From contig NZ_JACHMQ010000001.1 of NCBI RefSeq assembly GCF_014208105.1, positions 7,316,001 to 7,380,000 of the forward strand: a stretch of 64,000 nucleotides of DNA, written 5' to 3'. The number at the start of each line of letters is the position of its first letter. Position 1 is the first letter of the stretch. Below the pieces are notes generated by a model that worked only from the letters and a program-made list of their open reading frames with translations, did no database searches and was not told where the DNA came from. The stretch comes from Actinomadura coerulea. GTDB lineage: Bacteria; Actinomycetota; Actinomycetes; Streptosporangiales; Streptosporangiaceae. Made by a program: the position numbers and the translations under genes. Shown piece by piece: positions 61,386 to 64,000 of the stretch.

Positions 61386-62993
61386 TCAGTCCGGGACGCC
61401 CGCGGCGAGCATGGGGGTGAGGGTGAGGTCGGGGTGTTCGCGTTCGATCGCGCGCACCCGCCACTTGTCGACGAAGACCGCGATGTACGAGCCGTCGAGG
61501 GTGCGGGTGAGCACCTCGACGCCGCGGCGCCCGTCGAGCGTCTCGGCGGACTCCTTGTCGGTGATGCGGGCGGTCGTGTAGTCGAGGCGGGACAGCTCGA
61601 CCGGGGCGCCGAACTCGTCGGCCATCCGCGCGGTGAACACGTCGAACTGGAGGGGGCCGACCGCGGCCAGGACGGGGGCCTGGTCGCCGCGCAGGTCGCT
61701 GCGCAGGACCTGCACGACGCCCTCGCTGTCGAGCTGGTCGATGCCGCGGCGGAACTGCTTGGCGCGGCTGTTGTCCTTGACCCGCGCCACCATGAAGTGC
61801 TCGGGGGCGAACGCCGGGATCGGCGGGAACGTCACGGGGGTCTTGGTGTAGAGGGTGTCGCCCACGGTCAGGCCGGAGGCGTTGGGCAGCCCGATCACGT
61901 CTCCGGGGTAGGCGGCGTCCAGGGTGGAGCGGTCGCGGCCGAAGACCGTCTGGGCGTACTTGGTCGCCAGCGGGCGCCCGGTCGGGGCGTGGGTGAGGGT
62001 CGCGCCGCGCTCGAAGCGGCCCGAGCAGACGCGGATGAAGGCCAGCCGGTCGCGGTGCGCCCGGTCCATGCCCGCCTGCACCTTGAACACCTGCCCGGAG
62101 AACGGCGCCGTCACCGGGCGCGCGTGCCCGGCGGCGTCGGTGCGGGCGGACGGCGCGGGCGCCAGGCGGCGCACGGTGTCGAGCAGCGCGCTCACGCCGA
62201 AGTTGGGCAGCGCGGCGCCGAACAGCACGGGAGTGCAGGAGCCGGCGGCGAAGGCCTCCATGTCGAGGACGGCGCCGATCTCCTCAAGCAGCGCCAGCTC
62301 CTCGTTGGCGGTGACCCAGGCCTGGCCCTCCTCCGCGGCGGCCCGGTCGGCCGGGACGCGTTCGGCGGCGGCGCGGGTGGCGCCGCCGGGCGTGCGGCGG
62401 AACCGGGTGTAGGAGCCGTCGGCGCGGTCGATCAGGCCGCGGAAGTCCCCGGCGATGCCGACCGGCCAGTTCAGCGGCGCCGGGTGCAGGCCGATGCGCT
62501 GCTCGACCTCGTCCAGCAGCTCCAGCGGCTCGCGGCCCGGCCGGTCCCACTTGTTGACGAACGTGATGACGGGGATGCCGCGGTGCCGGCACACGTCGAA
62601 CAGCTTGAGCGTCTGCGCCTCCAGGCCCTTGGCCGAGTCCAGCAGCATGATCGCCCCGTCGACGGCGGCCAGCACCCGGTAGGTGTCCTCGGAGAAGTCC
62701 GCGTGGCCCGGGGTGTCGAGCAGGTTCAGCAGGGTGTCGCCGAACTCGAACCGCAGCACCGAGGAGGTGATGGAGATGCCGCGGGAGCGCTCCATGTCCA
62801 TCCAGTCCGAGCGGACGCCGCGCCGCCCGGCCTTGCCGTGCACGGCGCCTGCCTGCTCGATGGCCTGCGCGTGCAGGGCGAGGGCCTCGGTCAGGGTGGA
62901 CTTGCCGGCGTCCGGGTGACTGATCACCGCGAACGTCCGGCGCCGCGCCGCCTCCGCCGCAACGTCCTCCGCAGTGCCGATTCCGGCGCTCAC
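61386..62993 (-). CDS. prfC: Peptide chain release factor 3
   Basis: 535-aa translational GTPase that recycles RF1/RF2. G1 AVISHPDAGKSTLTEAL, switch RSDWMDMERSRGISITSSVL, G3 LLDTPGHADFSEDTYR, G4 FVNKWDRPGREPLELLDEVE, and domain II/III motifs such as VGDTLYTKTPVTFPPIPAFA and AVGPLQFDVF. Length and order are those of E. coli PrfC. GTG start 62993 with GGGGAGCC upstream. Confidence 0.97.
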   Translation of the reverse strand: MSAGIGTAEDVAAEAARRRTFAVISHPDAGKSTLTEALALHAQAIEQAGAVHGKAGRRGVRSDWMDMERSRGISITSSVLRFEFGDTLLNLLDTPGHADFSEDTYRVLAAVDGAIMLLDSAKGLEAQTLKLFDVCRHRGIPVITFVNKWDRPGREPLELLDEVEQRIGLHPAPLNWPVGIAGDFRGLIDRADGSYTRFRRTPGGATRAAAERVPADRAAAEEGQAWVTANEELALLEEIGAVLDMEAFAAGSCTPVLFGAALPNFGVSALLDTVRRLAPAPSARTDAAGHARPVTAPFSGQVFKVQAGMDRAHRDRLAFIRVCSGRFERGATLTHAPTGRPLATKYAQTVFGRDRSTLDAAYPGDVIGLPNASGLTVGDTLYTKTPVTFPPIPAFAPEHFMVARVKDNSRAKQFRRGIDQLDSEGVVQVLRSDLRGDQAPVLAAVGPLQFDVFTARMADEFGAPVELSRLDYTTARITDKESAETLDGRRGVEVLTRTLDGSYIAVFVDKWRVRAIEREHPDLTLTPMLAAGVPD

Positions 62994-63111
62994 CAGGCTC
63001 CCCTCTCCGCCGACCGTCCCCCCTACTCTAGGGTCGATTTCCCCCTCGAAGAGATGCGCGGGCCGCCGACCTTTCCGGACCGGGTCCGCTCCGGTGCCGC
63101 GCCCGCCTTTG

Positions 63112-63750
63112 TCAGCCGGTGGGGAGGTGGGGGGCGGTCGTGGCGTGCAGGGCCAGGGAGAGTTCGACGGCGCTGTCGACGACGGCGTCGAGGTCGTCGC
63201 CCAGGCGGCCGTCGGCCCACTGCCGGGCGAGCTCGGTCATGGCGCCGGTGAACATCGTCGCGGCGACGACGACGGGGAGCGGCGGGCTCTCGGCGCGGCT
63301 CATCGCGAGGACGCCCTCCAGCAGGGCGTCCTGCGCGGCGCGGCGGCGCTCGGCCAGGACCTCGTTGCCGTGCGCCTCGGCGAACAGGACGCGGCCCCGG
63401 CGGGGGTCGTCGCTGATGAAGCTCAGCACGCCGCGGACGCCGGCGCGCGTGCGGACGTCGGGGCGGGGGCCCGCCCCGTCCAGGGCGCGGGCCAGGACCT
63501 CGCCGAGGGCGGCGGCCTCCCGGTCGTAGACGGCGGCGAGCAGCTCGCCGGTGTCGGCGAAGTTCTCGTAGAAGTAGCGCGTGTGCAGCTCGGCCTCGCG
63601 GCACACGGCGCGGACGGTGAGGGCGGCCTCGCCCTCCTCGCCGAACAGCCGGAACGCGGCCCGGACGAGCATGGCGCGCCGCTCGTCGCGGCGCCGGCCC
63701 GCGGGGACGCCGGCCCACCGCGTGGACGAGGCCGTGCGCGTGCTCGCCAT
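63112..63750 (-). CDS. TetR family regulator
   Basis: 212 aa. The HTH is in RDERRAMLVRAAFRLFGEEG then EAALTVRAVCREAELHTRYFYENF at ~22-66, followed by the helical regulatory domain. TAGGGT seven bases before ATG 63750 marks a leaderless promoter. It is divergent from an MpaB-type oxygenase gene, with two tandem 22-bp operators between. Confidence 0.9.
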   Translation of the reverse strand: MASTRTASSTRWAGVPAGRRRDERRAMLVRAAFRLFGEEGEAALTVRAVCREAELHTRYFYENFADTGELLAAVYDREAAALGEVLARALDGAGPRPDVRTRAGVRGVLSFISDDPRRGRVLFAEAHGNEVLAERRRAAQDALLEGVLAMSRAESPPLPVVVAATMFTGAMTELARQWADGRLGDDLDAVVDSAVELSLALHATTAPHLPTG

Positions 63751-63789
63751 GCCGGTCACCCTACCCGGCGGGCCGGGGACCCGCCGAAG

Positions 63790-63840
63790 TCTGGACACGC
63801 ATGTACCCAGACACTTACTCTGGACACACTTGTCACCAGA
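63790..63840. promoter_or_regulatory. Two tandem imperfect palindromic operators
   Basis: Units at 63790-63811 and 63819-63840. Each begins TCTGGACAC and ends in CCAGA, with the centres 29 bp apart. They probably bind the divergent TetR protein and cover the promoters of both genes. Confidence 0.7.
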
Positions 63841-63858
63841 ATGGGCCGGGAGTGCGGC

Positions 63859-64000
63859 ATGCCATCGAGGACCAACATCATCGCGGCGCGGTTCGAGCGG
63901 GCCTTCGACGCCGAGATCCGCTCCAGGTTCTTCCGCGGTCTGGAGTTCGCCGGACCGCAGGGGGACCCCGGCTGGTTCGGGCCCGGCAGCGCGGTCTGGT
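63859..64000 (+). CDS. Oxygenase MpaB-type (DUF2236) protein, N-terminal fragment
   Basis: First 47 residues; the rest lies beyond the window. RFERAFDAEIRSRFFRGLEF and GPQGDPGWFGPGSAVW match the start of DUF2236/MpaB-family proteins, distant relatives of Lcp. There is no signal peptide. A GGGAG precedes the ATG at 63859. Control by the divergent TetR gene is likely. Confidence 0.78.
   Translation, partial: MPSRTNIIAARFERAFDAEIRSRFFRGLEFAGPQGDPGWFGPGSAVW

Overview
This 64 kb window is chromosomal DNA of a high-GC actinomycete. The evidence is G/C-dominated third codon positions, many GTG starts, leaderless promoters, an actinobacterial cell-division locus (galU, glp, rimJ, sepX/glpR), an mtnP gene, and many TetR, ROK and DeoR regulators. 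A Thermomonosporaceae or Streptosporangiales host such as Actinomadura would fit, but that is an inference from gene content, not a measurement.

Layout. 1-4466 is the end of a MacB/FtsX-type export operon: one partial permease, one full permease and two ATPases. 5311-7735 is a tightly overlapping three-gene unit (Tm-1-like/UPF0261 protein, phosphoenolpyruvate-hydrolase-family TIM barrel, cupin), followed by a divergent ROK regulator and MFS exporter. 12384-14479 holds a Tat-exported latex-clearing protein (Lcp rubber oxygenase) divergent from a TetR regulator, with a long palindromic operator between them. 14806-17008 holds two orphan genes and tRNA-Arg(CCT). 18091-23395 holds a VanY-like peptidase, mscL with a C-terminal zinc ribbon, a SAF-domain protein, mtnP and an MMPL transporter. 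23794-34321 is a region whose gene content and order recall Mycobacterium tuberculosis Rv0991c-Rv0996: an FmdB/Ruc-like Ser-rich protein, 5-FTHF cyclo-ligase, galU, glp (MoeA-like), rimJ and sepX/glpR. Here moaC, mogA, a DeoR regulator and nagA are placed between glp and rimJ.

34399-45004 is a 10.6 kb integrative mobilizable element sitting in tRNA-Ala(CGC). It has 45-bp att repeats, 20-bp arm-type repeats near both ends, a tyrosine integrase, a small HTH excisionase, MobC and a frameshifted MobA-type relaxase. Its cargo is an Xre-ImmA/PIN toxin-antitoxin pair, a CoiA-like protein, and decayed kinase and ATPase genes. No FtsK/TraB transfer pump is seen, so it would need a helper for transfer.

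45257-64000 returns to the chromosomal backbone. It holds a DUF389 protein (frameshifted near its end) in operon with an alkyl-sulfatase-like MBL hydrolase, a GT2, a RibD-type reductase convergent with a FolP2-type DHPS homologue, and a SAM hydrolase in operon with an amino-acid ABC transporter. Next come an EamA transporter, a class-V aminotransferase-fold protein, a tandem pair of COG4315 lipoproteins, a remnant of an HD-domain gene and prfC. The window ends with a second TetR/MpaB-type oxygenase divergent pair with two tandem operators, cut by the window end.

All assignments come from reading the sequence and family knowledge. No database search was run.
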